From Bacteroidales bacterium (GTDB lineage: Bacteria > Bacteroidota > Bacteroidia > Bacteroidales > B18-G4): DNA of 14,328 nt. The notes below the pieces were generated by a model. That model was not told the DNA's origin, did no database searches, and saw nothing but the letters and a program-made list of their open reading frames with translations. The stretch is from the NCBI GenBank assembly GCA_030618905.1, contig JAUXCL010000045.1, positions 1 through 14,328 on the forward strand. Direction: 5' to 3'. The position numbers were made by a program, and so were the translations under genes. Shown one piece after another: positions 1-7,881 of this stretch (within the stretch, counting starts at the first letter, position 1; each line of letters begins with the position of its first letter).

Positions 1-1626
1 ATCATTATTCAGGATAACGACCTGGTTCCCGGGTGAATTGTTTTCATTAAAGACCAGGATGTTATTGTTCTGATCCGGAACCTTTTTCCTGAGAACGATC
101 CATTTCTGTCCGATAGAGCTGGCAAGAATAATCCGGGTATCAACATTTGAACCTGCAGAACCTAAAAAGTAAGACTCCCAGGTATTGCCCGGCCTTTGCA
201 CGGAAACTACCTTTTCTGCTCCCGAGTTGGTAAACCAGAGATTTCCACTGCCGTCAAATGACAAGCTTGTAATGGCAAGAGATCCTGCCGCTTCCCATTC
301 CTGTAATTCACTGTTATGCTTATCGTATACATTGACCACCTTACCGTTGATAAATTCAATGGCCCCAACCTGGTTTCTGAAAGCCCCAACAAAAACCCTT
401 GCCGGATTTGAAGGATCGACAGCGATTGTTACAACATCCCTGATGGTATCAAATACCGGTGTGTTCCATGATTGGTAATTGGTCCAGGTTCCATCATGAA
501 ATACAGAAGCGCTACCAAGAAAATATAAACTGGACCAGGTTTGTGTGTAACCCCCAGGTGCCATCCATACATTGTCTCCACCTGCCGACAACGAAAATAC
601 ACTTGTTGTAGATGGCCCGTTGGGTAAGATCATTTGGCTATCATACCCTCCCCCCCAGACTTTCACGAGACCGAATGATCTGTCGGCAACATAGAAATCA
701 GATTTATTATCCATGATGGCATCACTTGAGCGTGGAGTTGCATTGCCATAAGTCCAGATATTCAGTGTTTCATTAAGGTCCTGGTCATACTGTTTCACAA
801 AGTATGCATAGGTAATCATCAAATGCCCATAAGTGGTTTGAAAACTGTATACATCCTGGGTAACCTCTGTGTTAAATCTTGACCAGCTATGTCCATCCCA
901 TATGAGTACAGAGTCCTGATCGCTGATCATTTTTGGCTTTTTCACGAATATGTGGCCACTAAATGATTCGATGAGACTGTAATGATATTGATAATTGATA
1001 TTTGTCATCCTTTTCCAGGCCTCGAAATTGGCCAGGTTTGGACTGTCAACAGGGGCATAATAAATACCTTTTTCGGTGGCAGCAAAAAAGGCTGTGTCAT
1101 TATAAGTAAGGTCAAGCACATCAATATGATCGCCGTTGGGCCCAATATAATACGTATCGTGGATCTCCTCTCTGACAATATCCAGTACTACAATACCAAA
1201 GCCACAGGAAAGGTATGCATAATCACCCTTGTTGGTGATCTTGTTAATGGTCTTTTTCCCCAGTATTTGCTTCATCTTGATATCCGGAATGTTAATGATA
1301 TAGTTATCCTTGATCATATCAATATTGGTATTGGTATAAGCAATAACCAGGGTTTGATTTGGCTCGCTGTAACGAATATCATTGATCCCGATATCAGATA
1401 ATCCTGTAACTTTTGTCAGCCTTTCAAACCTGTCTTCTTCTTTATAATACTTAATGATACCAAAAGGAGAAGCGCAGTAAATGATATTTCCTGCTTCTGT
1501 AACCGCAACATTGTTATTCCAGGGAAGATGGTCGCGCCACTGCCCAATGCCAACGTCCTGTGCCATCATTCCGGAAATAAATATGCTTAATATGATTGCT
1601 GTGAAGAGCGGCCTGATATATTTCAT
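1..1626 (-). CDS. porZ: PorZ-like type IX secretion system protein, 3' end cut by the window edge
   Basis: The frame is open without a stop from an ATG at 1626-1624 to the left edge: 542 codons, with the 3' end missing. The N-terminus is a classic signal peptide (KYIR, then a hydrophobic stretch to about residue 20), with likely cleavage after MMA at residue 22. The mature protein begins QDVGIGQWRDHLPW, followed by repeated short beta-strand blades. Residues 136-162 hold YAYLSCGFGIVVLD, then EEIHDTYYIGPNG. This pattern matches my memory of the N-terminal beta-propeller of PorZ. Family knowledge: PorZ is a cell-surface component of the type IX secretion attachment complex with two propellers and a C-terminal beta-sandwich, about 770-800 residues in all. 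It delivers anionic LPS to the PorU sortase. The visible part would cover the first propeller and part of the second. The gene diverges from ispG. The fallback call is a generic two-component-regulator propeller protein. Confidence 0.85.
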   Translation of the reverse strand, partial: MKYIRPLFTAIILSIFISGMMAQDVGIGQWRDHLPWNNNVAVTEAGNIIYCASPFGIIKYYKEEDRFERLTKVTGLSDIGINDIRYSEPNQTLVIAYTNTNIDMIKDNYIINIPDIKMKQILGKKTINKITNKGDYAYLSCGFGIVVLDIVREEIHDTYYIGPNGDHIDVLDLTYNDTAFFAATEKGIYYAPVDSPNLANFEAWKRMTNINYQYHYSLIESFSGHIFVKKPKMISDQDSVLIWDGHSWSRFNTEVTQDVYSFQTTYGHLMITYAYFVKQYDQDLNETLNIWTYGNATPRSSDAIMDNKSDFYVADRSFGLVKVWGGGYDSQMILPNGPSTTSVFSLSAGGDNVWMAPGGYTQTWSSLYFLGSASVFHDGTWTNYQSWNTPVFDTIRDVVTIAVDPSNPARVFVGAFRNQVGAIEFINGKVVNVYDKHNSELQEWEAAGSLAITSLSFDGSGNLWFTNSGAEKVVSVQRPGNTWESYFLGSAGSNVDTRIILASSIGQKWIVLRKKVPDQNNNILVFNENNSPGNQVVILNND

Positions 1627-1735
1627 TGAAATTTAATCGATTAATATTCTTTTGCTGAATGGTATATTCTAAACTAAAAAAAGATGCTTTTATTGTAGAA
1701 TCAAGCTTTTGCCGTTTGCTTGCCTTAAGCTGATC

Positions 1736-1743
1736 CAAAATTA
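1736..1743 (-). promoter_or_regulatory. Possible -7 element upstream of porZ
   Basis: The minus strand reads TAATTTTG, an exact fit to the Bacteroidota -7 consensus TAnnTTTG. I see no matching TTG at the usual 17-23 base distance upstream, and the leader to the porZ ATG would be about 100 bases. A weaker alternative is TAGTTTAG (minus strand, 1676-1669), which lies closer to the gene. The call is tentative. Confidence 0.25.
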
Positions 1744-1767
1744 ATGGATTCGTATGAAAGAGATCAT

Positions 1768-1775
1768 TAAATTTG
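1768..1775 (+). promoter_or_regulatory. Possible -7 element of the ispG promoter
   Basis: The plus strand reads TAAATTTG, an exact fit to TAnnTTTG. Transcription would start near 1781-1783 and give a leader of about 30 bases to the TTG start at 1813. It lies downstream of the ATG at 1754, so a transcript from this box could not use that ATG. No TTG-type -33 box is visible 17-23 bases upstream, which lowers confidence. With the porZ candidate at 1736-1743 it would form a compact divergent promoter region. Confidence 0.38.
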
Positions 1776-1812
1776 TAGATAATCAGCTGCCTGAGCATAA
1801 ATTATTTCATCA

Positions 1813-3399
1813 TTGGGAAAAACAGAATTTATCTCAAATATAATTCAAATCGGTGATTTGCCAATGGGCGGATCATATCCGGTCCGTGTACAATCCATGA
1901 CCAATACCAGCACTATGGATGTAAAATCCACAGTAAGACAATGCATTGCATTGATTGAGGCAGGATGTGAAATGGTCAGGATTACCGCCCCCGGGGTGAA
2001 AGAGGCGCATCAATTGGAGATCATCAAAAATGAATTGACAAAGCTAGGCTTTACAGTTCCCCTGATAGCAGATATTCACTTTAACCCCAAAGCAGCTGAA
2101 GTGGCCGCTGGTATTGTGGAAAAGGTTAGGATCAACCCCGGGAACTATGTGGACAGAAAAATAGCTTCTGCTGAAGTAATCAGCGATAAGGAATACCAGG
2201 AGGAGCTCTATAGGATCAGGGAACGGATCTCTCCTCTTATTGAAATCTGTAAATCGCATAACACAGCCATGAGAATTGGGGTGAATCACGGTTCATTGTC
2301 GGAAAGGATTATGAACCGCTATGGAGATACTCCATTGGGGATGGTTGAGTCAGCTCTTGAGTTTGCTAAGATCTGCCGGTACCTGCAATTTGAAAACCTG
2401 GTATTATCGATGAAATCAAGTGATGTCAAGCAGATGGTCTATGCCACACGCCTGCTGGTACAGCGAATGATCAAAGAAGACATGGCTTTCCCGATTCACC
2501 TTGGTGTTACTGAAGCAGGGGATGGGGAGGATGGCAGGATCAAATCGGCAGCCGGTATTGGTGCACTGCTCGCCGATGGCATTGGTGATACGATCCGGGT
2601 TTCATTAACGGAAGATCCTGTTGCTGAAATACCCGTTGCCAGGATGATCACCAGGAGATTTGCCGAAACCAGAGATCAAAATGCTGAAAATATGATTTCG
2701 GATGTCATGGATTTACCACTTGCTTATCAAAGGCAATTGTCAGAATCTGTTCAGCATATTGGCGGCACACAGATTCCTGCAGTTACAGGTGAAATACCGG
2801 ATAAACTTATTGAATCGGGACAGCTTAACCTTGTCCGGTTTACTTTATCAGATCCCCTGAAGCGTATTTTTGAATCCATACACCGTGTTAAAGACCAGGA
2901 GAAAAGCCATCCCCTGATATTTCAAATTGACTGCTCCGGTGCTGGTTTTGAAGAGGTGATGATCAGCGCTTCTGCCCTGATTGCCAGGCTGATGATTGAC
3001 GGGTATGGTGATGGGCTGCTGATCAAAGGTACGGGCCCCGGACATCAATATATCAAAATTGAACTTGGTATTCTGCAGGCTTTGCGACTGCGCATTTCCA
3101 AAACAGAATATATTGCCTGCCCTTCCTGTGGCCGGACCCAATTTGACATTCAGGATGCACTGAACAGGATCAGGAATGAGACATATCACCTTAAAGGCCT
3201 GAAAATCGGTGTTATGGGTTGTATTGTGAATGGGCCCGGTGAGATGGCTGATGCAGATTATGGCTATGTGGGCTCCGGGAATGGGAAAGTCTCATTGTAC
3301 AAAGGGAAAGAAATAGTCCAAAGAAATATTGATGAAAACCAGGCTGTGGAAGCCCTGCTGAAACTCATCAAGGACAATGGTGATTGGGTGAATTTATAA
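1813..3399 (+). CDS. ispG: 4-hydroxy-3-methylbut-2-en-1-yl diphosphate synthase (IspG/GcpE), long form
   Basis: IspG reduces methylerythritol cyclodiphosphate to HMBPP in the cytosol, the penultimate step of the MEP isoprenoid pathway, using a [4Fe-4S] cluster. The 528-residue protein opens with IGDLPMGGSYPVRVQSMTNT at 13-32 and continues as a TIM barrel to about residue 285, including KVRINPGNY, RIGVNHGSLS and LGVTEAGDGEDGRIKSA. A middle domain of about 140 residues (roughly 286-428) follows, as in plants, chlamydiae and Bacteroidota. The cluster domain then carries C436, C439 (CPSCGR), C470 and E477 (MGCIVNGPGE), the expected three-Cys, one-Glu ligand set. The start is TTG, because an in-frame stop lies at 1798-1800 and the first ATG (1864) would remove the conserved first strand. 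An out-of-frame ATG at 1754 leads into this region one base off; see findings. Total length is shorter than the roughly 600 residues I recall for Bacteroides IspG. The identity is certain; the start is less so. Confidence 0.97.
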   Translation: MGKTEFISNIIQIGDLPMGGSYPVRVQSMTNTSTMDVKSTVRQCIALIEAGCEMVRITAPGVKEAHQLEIIKNELTKLGFTVPLIADIHFNPKAAEVAAGIVEKVRINPGNYVDRKIASAEVISDKEYQEELYRIRERISPLIEICKSHNTAMRIGVNHGSLSERIMNRYGDTPLGMVESALEFAKICRYLQFENLVLSMKSSDVKQMVYATRLLVQRMIKEDMAFPIHLGVTEAGDGEDGRIKSAAGIGALLADGIGDTIRVSLTEDPVAEIPVARMITRRFAETRDQNAENMISDVMDLPLAYQRQLSESVQHIGGTQIPAVTGEIPDKLIESGQLNLVRFTLSDPLKRIFESIHRVKDQEKSHPLIFQIDCSGAGFEEVMISASALIARLMIDGYGDGLLIKGTGPGHQYIKIELGILQALRLRISKTEYIACPSCGRTQFDIQDALNRIRNETYHLKGLKIGVMGCIVNGPGEMADADYGYVGSGNGKVSLYKGKEIVQRNIDENQAVEALLKLIKDNGDWVNL

Positions 3400-4365
3400 A
3401 GGTGCTTCCACCTCTTTAATGATCATGTTTAAACACCTGGGAATGATTTCAAAATCGTATGGTGCATGACCCAGCGATTCTCCATCAGATTCAAGCTTCA
3501 ATGAAGCACCCTGTTTCCTCCTGATCCGGATTGCTTTTCCCTTGTGTAGTTGTATAAAAGAGAGATGTTCAAAATGTCCGCTAAAGAGTTTTTTGAGATG
3601 CAACAAAGCCTGGTATTTGTGAATAGACTTTATCAGTGTAATATCGAATATCCCATCATCGGGTATTGCGTAAGGGCACTGCATCATACCCCCCCCATTA
3701 TATTTACAGATACCTACACTCATGCTGAATACTTTTCCTGTAAATATGTTTTTCCCGTCAATGTCTATTTCAAGGGTTGATTGACTGTATTCAAACAGGC
3801 CAAGCAGGAGGCTGATCAGGTAAGCAAAGGTCCCGCCGCGGCCCTTCTCTTTCATTTGATTGGTTTTATGGGCAACCAGCCCATCATAGCCCAAACCGGC
3901 CATGTTGATAAAATACCGTGTGTGTGGATTTTTATCGTGATAAGTAACCTTTCCTGCATCATGTAGAAAAGTTTTATGTTTCCTGATAACCTTGATCGCT
4001 TTTTTATATTTGCCCGGGATCTTAAAGGTCCTGCTCCAATCATTGCCTGTGCCCACCATAATTATTCCCACAAGTATCTCTGTGCCAGGGTACCTGCCCT
4101 GTGTTAAAACTCCGTTCACCACTTCATTCAATGTTCCGTCTCCACCGACAACAATGATTTTTTTAAATCCCCTGTTGATGTAAGCGGAGGAGAGTTCGAT
4201 GGCATGATTGCGATGTGTGGTAAATAAGGGCGTATAATCGAAGCCGGCTTTATCTAACAAGGCGGCTATCTTTGGCCAGTCTTTTTCACCCTTTTTCGCC
4301 CCGGCATTTGGATTGATAATAACCAGCCAGTTTTTTAGATATGATGCTTGATCGGAATGCTTCAT
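3394..4365 (-). CDS. YegS/DAGK-family lipid kinase
   Basis: This 323-residue protein has the diacylglycerol-kinase catalytic fold. INPNAGAKKG (17-26) opens the nucleotide-binding domain, VVGGDGTLNEVVNG (72-85) is the glycine-rich signature, and GTGNDWSR (105-112) follows. GLGYDG (157-162), DDGIFD (236-241) and ESDGE (292-296) mark the C-terminal lipid-binding beta-sandwich with its metal and acidic positions. The length is usual for the YegS/Rv2252/BmrU group. Family knowledge: these enzymes transfer phosphate from ATP to diacylglycerol or related membrane lipids at the inner leaflet. The exact substrate cannot be told from sequence; a sphingoid-base kinase is possible because many Bacteroidota make sphingolipids. 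It lies 18 bases downstream of the ligase-like gene and is probably the last gene of that unit. Its stop overlaps the convergent ispG stop by 6 bases. Confidence 0.93.
   Translation of the reverse strand: MKHSDQASYLKNWLVIINPNAGAKKGEKDWPKIAALLDKAGFDYTPLFTTHRNHAIELSSAYINRGFKKIIVVGGDGTLNEVVNGVLTQGRYPGTEILVGIIMVGTGNDWSRTFKIPGKYKKAIKVIRKHKTFLHDAGKVTYHDKNPHTRYFINMAGLGYDGLVAHKTNQMKEKGRGGTFAYLISLLLGLFEYSQSTLEIDIDGKNIFTGKVFSMSVGICKYNGGGMMQCPYAIPDDGIFDITLIKSIHKYQALLHLKKLFSGHFEHLSFIQLHKGKAIRIRRKQGASLKLESDGESLGHAPYDFEIIPRCLNMIIKEVEAPL
3398..3416. terminator. Small hairpin at the ispG/lipid-kinase junction
   Basis: AGGTG (3400-3404) and CACCT (3409-3413) form a 5-bp stem around a CTTC loop. Two more A-T pairs can form across a one-base bulge. 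On the plus strand it is followed by a short CTTTAAT rather than a strong T-run. It sits exactly where the two convergent genes end and is the only obvious candidate for stopping transcription there. It also codes the last residues of the kinase, so it may be chance. Confidence 0.25.
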
Positions 4366-4383
4366 TTGCCGATACCCCGTTAT

Positions 4384-6042
4384 TTAAATACGTACTTTAT
4401 CTTTTCTGCCGAAAAGCAATAAGGATGTGAAAAATGCAAATATCGTTGCTCCAGCCTGTGTTTCAATGGTGTCCTCTGTAATCATCGATAAGGTGATGAT
4501 GATGAAAAAGCTGAGGTAAAAATAATCACTGAACATATTTAGTTTGATGGGAGGATAAAGCAGTGTGATTAAAAACCAGATCAAACCCAGTATTCCGAAA
4601 CCAATAAAAATGGCAAGCAATTGATTATGGGAACGCCAACGGAAAGGTTCCTTTAACTGAGAATTCATCTTATCATACTGGCTGTCAAAAGCTATATCCA
4701 GGTCACCTGTCCCCACTCCGGTAAGCCAGTGATCCTTAAGTATACCTGTTGATGCTTTCCAGTATTCAAAGCGCTGGAATAAGGACATGCCACTCGGATT
4801 ATTTGAAATCTGGTAATGCTTAAATCCCCATATCAATTTATACAGACGAACATAAAAATGCGATTTCTCATGGTAGATGACATTCGCAACACCTTGTTCA
4901 ACAAGGTTAATTTCTTCCTCACTCAATTTATTCACACCTTCGGCATCCTTCCTGAACCCCTTGGAAGTAAGAAAACGCATCAGCGTGAATTTTAAAGTTT
5001 GTGATCTGGCATCTTCACCATCAAAATCCATATCACTTCTTTGGTTCCAGGCCTCTCTCATTTCCCTGGTTGCAATATAAATCCAGACATAATATCCATT
5101 CTCGATTTCATTAATGCTTGTATCATTCCAGTAAAGATTGCCCTGAGCGGTTTTTTTATCCAAATTACTGAACGATACAGGATGTACTTTATAGACATCA
5201 TTCGCAATGCTTATTAAAAAATAGATAAATAAGCCCAGGGTCACAATAATACCCGTAGGCACCCCAATTCTAAGGAATATATTTTTCGTTCGGAATAGAC
5301 CTATGACAAGCAGGATCAATAAGGTTAATGACAGGATTACCAGGCCGGTCATGGAAGCAGAAATAAATAGATAAATGATAAACCAGATTGCGATAAGAAA
5401 AAAGATGAGCTTCCGGAAAAACCGGAATCCCTTTTCGCGAAAGATAAAAAACAAGAGGATAAAAAATGCATATACAATCAATAAACTGAAACGGATATGG
5501 GATATAAATATGGATATATACCTTGTATCTGTAATGTCTTGTGTCAGGAGGATTTGTGTACTGATCAGTGTGCCTGCAAATACAGCAGCAGTGAAGAGCA
5601 ATATCAGGAATCTGAATTTTTTAAAATCCAGAGATGGTGAAACGGAAAAGATGACAGGAAGAATAAAAATTGGGAGCTTAACCCGAATATCTTTGAAGGC
5701 GTAGGGAAGGTCAGTAGTATAGAGTAATCCAATAATGTGCAACAGGAAAATGCTTGAAAAGATAATGGCTGGCAGGTTTTCTTTTTGAAAGAATTTTCTG
5801 AAAATCCGATAAACACTTTCAGCAAGCAGCATGATTCCCATTGGAATAAATAAGAGGATCACTTTTGCAGTGGGTGATTTGAAAAACCCCAGGGCTCTTT
5901 GACGGTTGATATGATCCAGAAGCAGTGTTCCCGCAAGGGTAAACTGGGAAACACTCATCATAAATTTAGACAGGGGTATAGATACTACCATAAGTGCCAT
6001 GGCACCCAAATACATCCATGTAATGATCTTTTTATGCTCCAT
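4384..6042 (-). CDS. O-antigen ligase/polymerase-like membrane protein (WaaL/Wzy_C type)
   Basis: This 552-residue polytopic protein has about ten or more hydrophobic segments, among them 11-30, 60-75, 92-108, 124-135, 145-165, 186-201, 212-229, 231-250, 261-280, 476-497, 508-522 and 530-545. A single large extracytoplasmic loop spans about 281-470. After it comes GVGTGD (442-447) and RWRSHNQLLAIF (468-479), whose His472 sits in the H-[NQ]-x-x-L pattern of O-antigen ligases. Family knowledge: such proteins join undecaprenyl-linked glycans to lipid A core, or polymerise repeat units, on the periplasmic face of the inner membrane. Sequence alone does not separate ligase from polymerase. The loop contains RFLTSKGFRKDAEGV (356-370) and a basic, Tyr-rich stretch after it; I recall similar loops in other Bacteroidota proteins of this family. 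The gene is 18 bases downstream of the family 9 glycosyltransferase and 18 bases upstream of the lipid kinase. The ATG at 6042 is the only sensible start. Confidence 0.85.
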   Translation of the reverse strand: MEHKKIITWMYLGAMALMVVSIPLSKFMMSVSQFTLAGTLLLDHINRQRALGFFKSPTAKVILLFIPMGIMLLAESVYRIFRKFFQKENLPAIIFSSIFLLHIIGLLYTTDLPYAFKDIRVKLPIFILPVIFSVSPSLDFKKFRFLILLFTAAVFAGTLISTQILLTQDITDTRYISIFISHIRFSLLIVYAFFILLFFIFREKGFRFFRKLIFFLIAIWFIIYLFISASMTGLVILSLTLLILLVIGLFRTKNIFLRIGVPTGIIVTLGLFIYFLISIANDVYKVHPVSFSNLDKKTAQGNLYWNDTSINEIENGYYVWIYIATREMREAWNQRSDMDFDGEDARSQTLKFTLMRFLTSKGFRKDAEGVNKLSEEEINLVEQGVANVIYHEKSHFYVRLYKLIWGFKHYQISNNPSGMSLFQRFEYWKASTGILKDHWLTGVGTGDLDIAFDSQYDKMNSQLKEPFRWRSHNQLLAIFIGFGILGLIWFLITLLYPPIKLNMFSDYFYLSFFIIITLSMITEDTIETQAGATIFAFFTSLLLFGRKDKVRI

Positions 6043-6060
6043 AAAATCCCAAGCTCAATA

Positions 6061-7080
6061 TTACACAATTTTTGTCAAATGTTCAAGCACACTTTCCGGG
6101 GATATATCCCGGATACAATTACAATCCTGGCTTTTTCTGCAATCATTACAGGTTTTATCCTGTACAAGATAAGTGGCTTTCGCACCGAGAGGAGCCCATC
6201 TTCCCGGATGCATGGGACGTATTGGAGGGTAAATCCCTATGGCCTGTATTCCAAAAGCTGCTGCCAGATGTAAGGGTCCTGTACTGGCTGCCAGCAATCC
6301 ATCTGCTTTATAGATTACACCCAGTAATTCTTTCAAAGAAAGCTGTCCACATAAGTTTACAACATGTGGGTTTTCGGTGAACAGGGAAGAAGCTTCAATC
6401 AGCTTCCCTTCATCTCCGGTACCGGTGACAAAGACCCTGAACCGGCTTTGAGGCAGTAACCTGATTAATGCTTTGAAATTATCCAGGCCCCATTCCCGGG
6501 CACTTCCTTTTGATTTGGGATGAATGATAAGATTAAAACGATCTGTGTCAAAAATCCCATCCAGCTTGCCCCCAGGGAACTCAGGTTCACGAAATCCATA
6601 ATACTGCGGAATACTGTCCAGTGTAAATTGCTTTTTCCCTGTGATGGAACCAATAAGCTTCAGGTTAAGCTGGGCCTCATGTAAATCAGACTTACGGCGG
6701 GATAAGCAAACAAGATGATTACAGGTCGTCCAGTGATATAAACGATTGGTCGTTCCCATCCGTACCGGGATCCTGGCTCGTTTGGAGAGCCTGGCGATAG
6801 CCTTTACGGGAAAGACGTGAATGATCAGGTCTGCTTTCGTTTCCCTGATTAGTTTAACCTGTTCAGCATGATCGCTTCTGCGAATCTCATCCCAGTCGAT
6901 AAAGGCATCTACATGTTCAGATAATGCAATGATATCCCGGGTATAAGCCCGGCCCAAAAAGGTAATTTTACAATCCTGCATCACTTCTTTCAACACGCCC
7001 GCCATGGGTAAGGTCAGCATAACATCTCCAATACTGTCAGTTCGGCTGATGATGATGTGCTTAAATTGCTTCCTGTCCAT
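6061..7080 (-). CDS. Glycosyltransferase family 9 (heptosyltransferase-like)
   Basis: This 339-residue protein has the two-domain GT-B layout of family 9. The N-terminal domain begins IIISRTDSIGDVMLTLP (9-25), the acceptor-side signature of heptosyltransferases. The C-terminal domain carries IIHPKSKGSAREW (185-197) and STGPLHLAAAFG (266-277), the sugar-nucleotide binding signature, followed by GIYPPIRPMHPGRWAPLG. Family knowledge: these cytosolic, membrane-associated enzymes move ADP-heptose or a related sugar to LPS inner core. Donor and acceptor are not predictable here. The end of the protein has four clustered cysteines (C311, C314, C320, C322), a feature I associate with Bacteroidota members rather than enterobacterial WaaC/WaaF. 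It lies 13 bases after the family 2 glycosyltransferase and 18 bases before the ligase-like gene, consistent with one glycolipid pathway. Confidence 0.92.
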   Translation of the reverse strand: MDRKQFKHIIISRTDSIGDVMLTLPMAGVLKEVMQDCKITFLGRAYTRDIIALSEHVDAFIDWDEIRRSDHAEQVKLIRETKADLIIHVFPVKAIARLSKRARIPVRMGTTNRLYHWTTCNHLVCLSRRKSDLHEAQLNLKLIGSITGKKQFTLDSIPQYYGFREPEFPGGKLDGIFDTDRFNLIIHPKSKGSAREWGLDNFKALIRLLPQSRFRVFVTGTGDEGKLIEASSLFTENPHVVNLCGQLSLKELLGVIYKADGLLAASTGPLHLAAAFGIQAIGIYPPIRPMHPGRWAPLGAKATYLVQDKTCNDCRKSQDCNCIRDISPESVLEHLTKIV

Positions 7081-7093
7081 CCCTGTAAACAGA

Positions 7094-7849
7094 TTATTTT
7101 TTTCCTAATTGCTTTAGTTTAATATATTTCAGAAAGGTAGCATGAGCAGATATCCTGCAAATAACATAACCGTAATACCCATCCAGAAACCCCAGGTTGA
7201 TAAAATAATCACGAACAAATTTCAGGCATGGATTAAACAGGATATTGAAGAGGAATGATTTTTTTCCCTTGGCATGCAACATTCTGGCGGTAATATCGGA
7301 AAAATGGTTGGCCTGGGCCACATGTTGTGAAATGGAATAATAAGAATAATGCAACAAGTCACCTTTCAGATGATGAATACGAGACCCGGGTTTCATTTCA
7401 AGCTTATCGTGAGGATTGATGCCGGTCCAACTGACAAGCCGCTTATCAACCAAACGCAATTTCCTGTCGGGATACCAGCCCGAATGCATGATCCACTTCC
7501 CGCAGTAATTTGTCATGCGGTTAAACTGGTAACCATCAAATTGGAAGTCATTCTTTATTTGCTGTATGGAAAGCTTAAGTTGATCTGAAAGTGCCTCATC
7601 AGCATCGAGCGACAACACATAAACATAAGATGTCTGTGATAAGGCCCAGTTTTTCTGTTCTATATATCCTGCGAATGCATGTTTGATAAACCTGACATTA
7701 TAACGCTTGCAGATTTCTTCCGTTTTATCTGTGGAAAACGAATCCACCACTATGATCTCATCAGCAATATCAACGACAGACTGAATGCATCGTTCAATGT
7801 TTTTTTCTTCATTAAGGGTGATGATGACAACTGATATTTCTGACATCAT
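7094..7849 (-). CDS. Glycosyltransferase family 2, WaaE/KdtX-like
   Basis: This 251-residue protein has a GT-A fold. SVVIITLNEEKNIERCIQSV (6-25) is the nucleotide-binding start, DEIIVVDSFSTDKT (30-43) the second strand and loop, and LSLDADE (79-85) holds the DxD metal and nucleotide-sugar motif. RKLRLVDKR and a His-rich stretch (159-167) follow. The C-terminal 50 residues are hydrophobic and aromatic (FLFNILFNPCLKFVRDYF, 199-216), suggesting membrane association. The closest named group is the beta-glucosyltransferase WaaE/KdtX group of LPS core enzymes; the sugar transferred is not known. Either of two adjacent Met codons (7849 or 7846) could start it. It follows trkH by 32 bases with no visible promoter, and precedes the family 9 enzyme by 13. 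Confidence 0.93.
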   Translation of the reverse strand: MMSEISVVIITLNEEKNIERCIQSVVDIADEIIVVDSFSTDKTEEICKRYNVRFIKHAFAGYIEQKNWALSQTSYVYVLSLDADEALSDQLKLSIQQIKNDFQFDGYQFNRMTNYCGKWIMHSGWYPDRKLRLVDKRLVSWTGINPHDKLEMKPGSRIHHLKGDLLHYSYYSISQHVAQANHFSDITARMLHAKGKKSFLFNILFNPCLKFVRDYFINLGFLDGYYGYVICRISAHATFLKYIKLKQLGKK

Positions 7850-7881
7850 GTGCTGTTTGTGAGTATTGACATCAAATATAA

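Noticed and set aside
646..660. C7 run in porZ that looked like a frameshift site
   Set aside because: Reading the minus strand codon by codon, V-K-V-W-G-G-G-Y-D continues in frame with no stop on either side, so the gene is intact here. The run remains a place where sequencing errors could arise.
982..1401. 139-codon plus-strand frame opposite porZ
   Set aside because: It is the antisense of a well-supported gene, is low in complexity and isoleucine/asparagine-rich, and has no recognisable motif.
1514..1798. 94-codon minus-strand frame upstream of and overlapping the porZ start
   Set aside because: It overlaps the porZ signal peptide region in another frame and runs back through the divergent promoter region; no family resemblance and no supporting start context.
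2044..3189. Minus-strand frames opposite ispG (81 and 113 codons)
   Set aside because: Shadows of a certain gene, without motifs or plausible starts.
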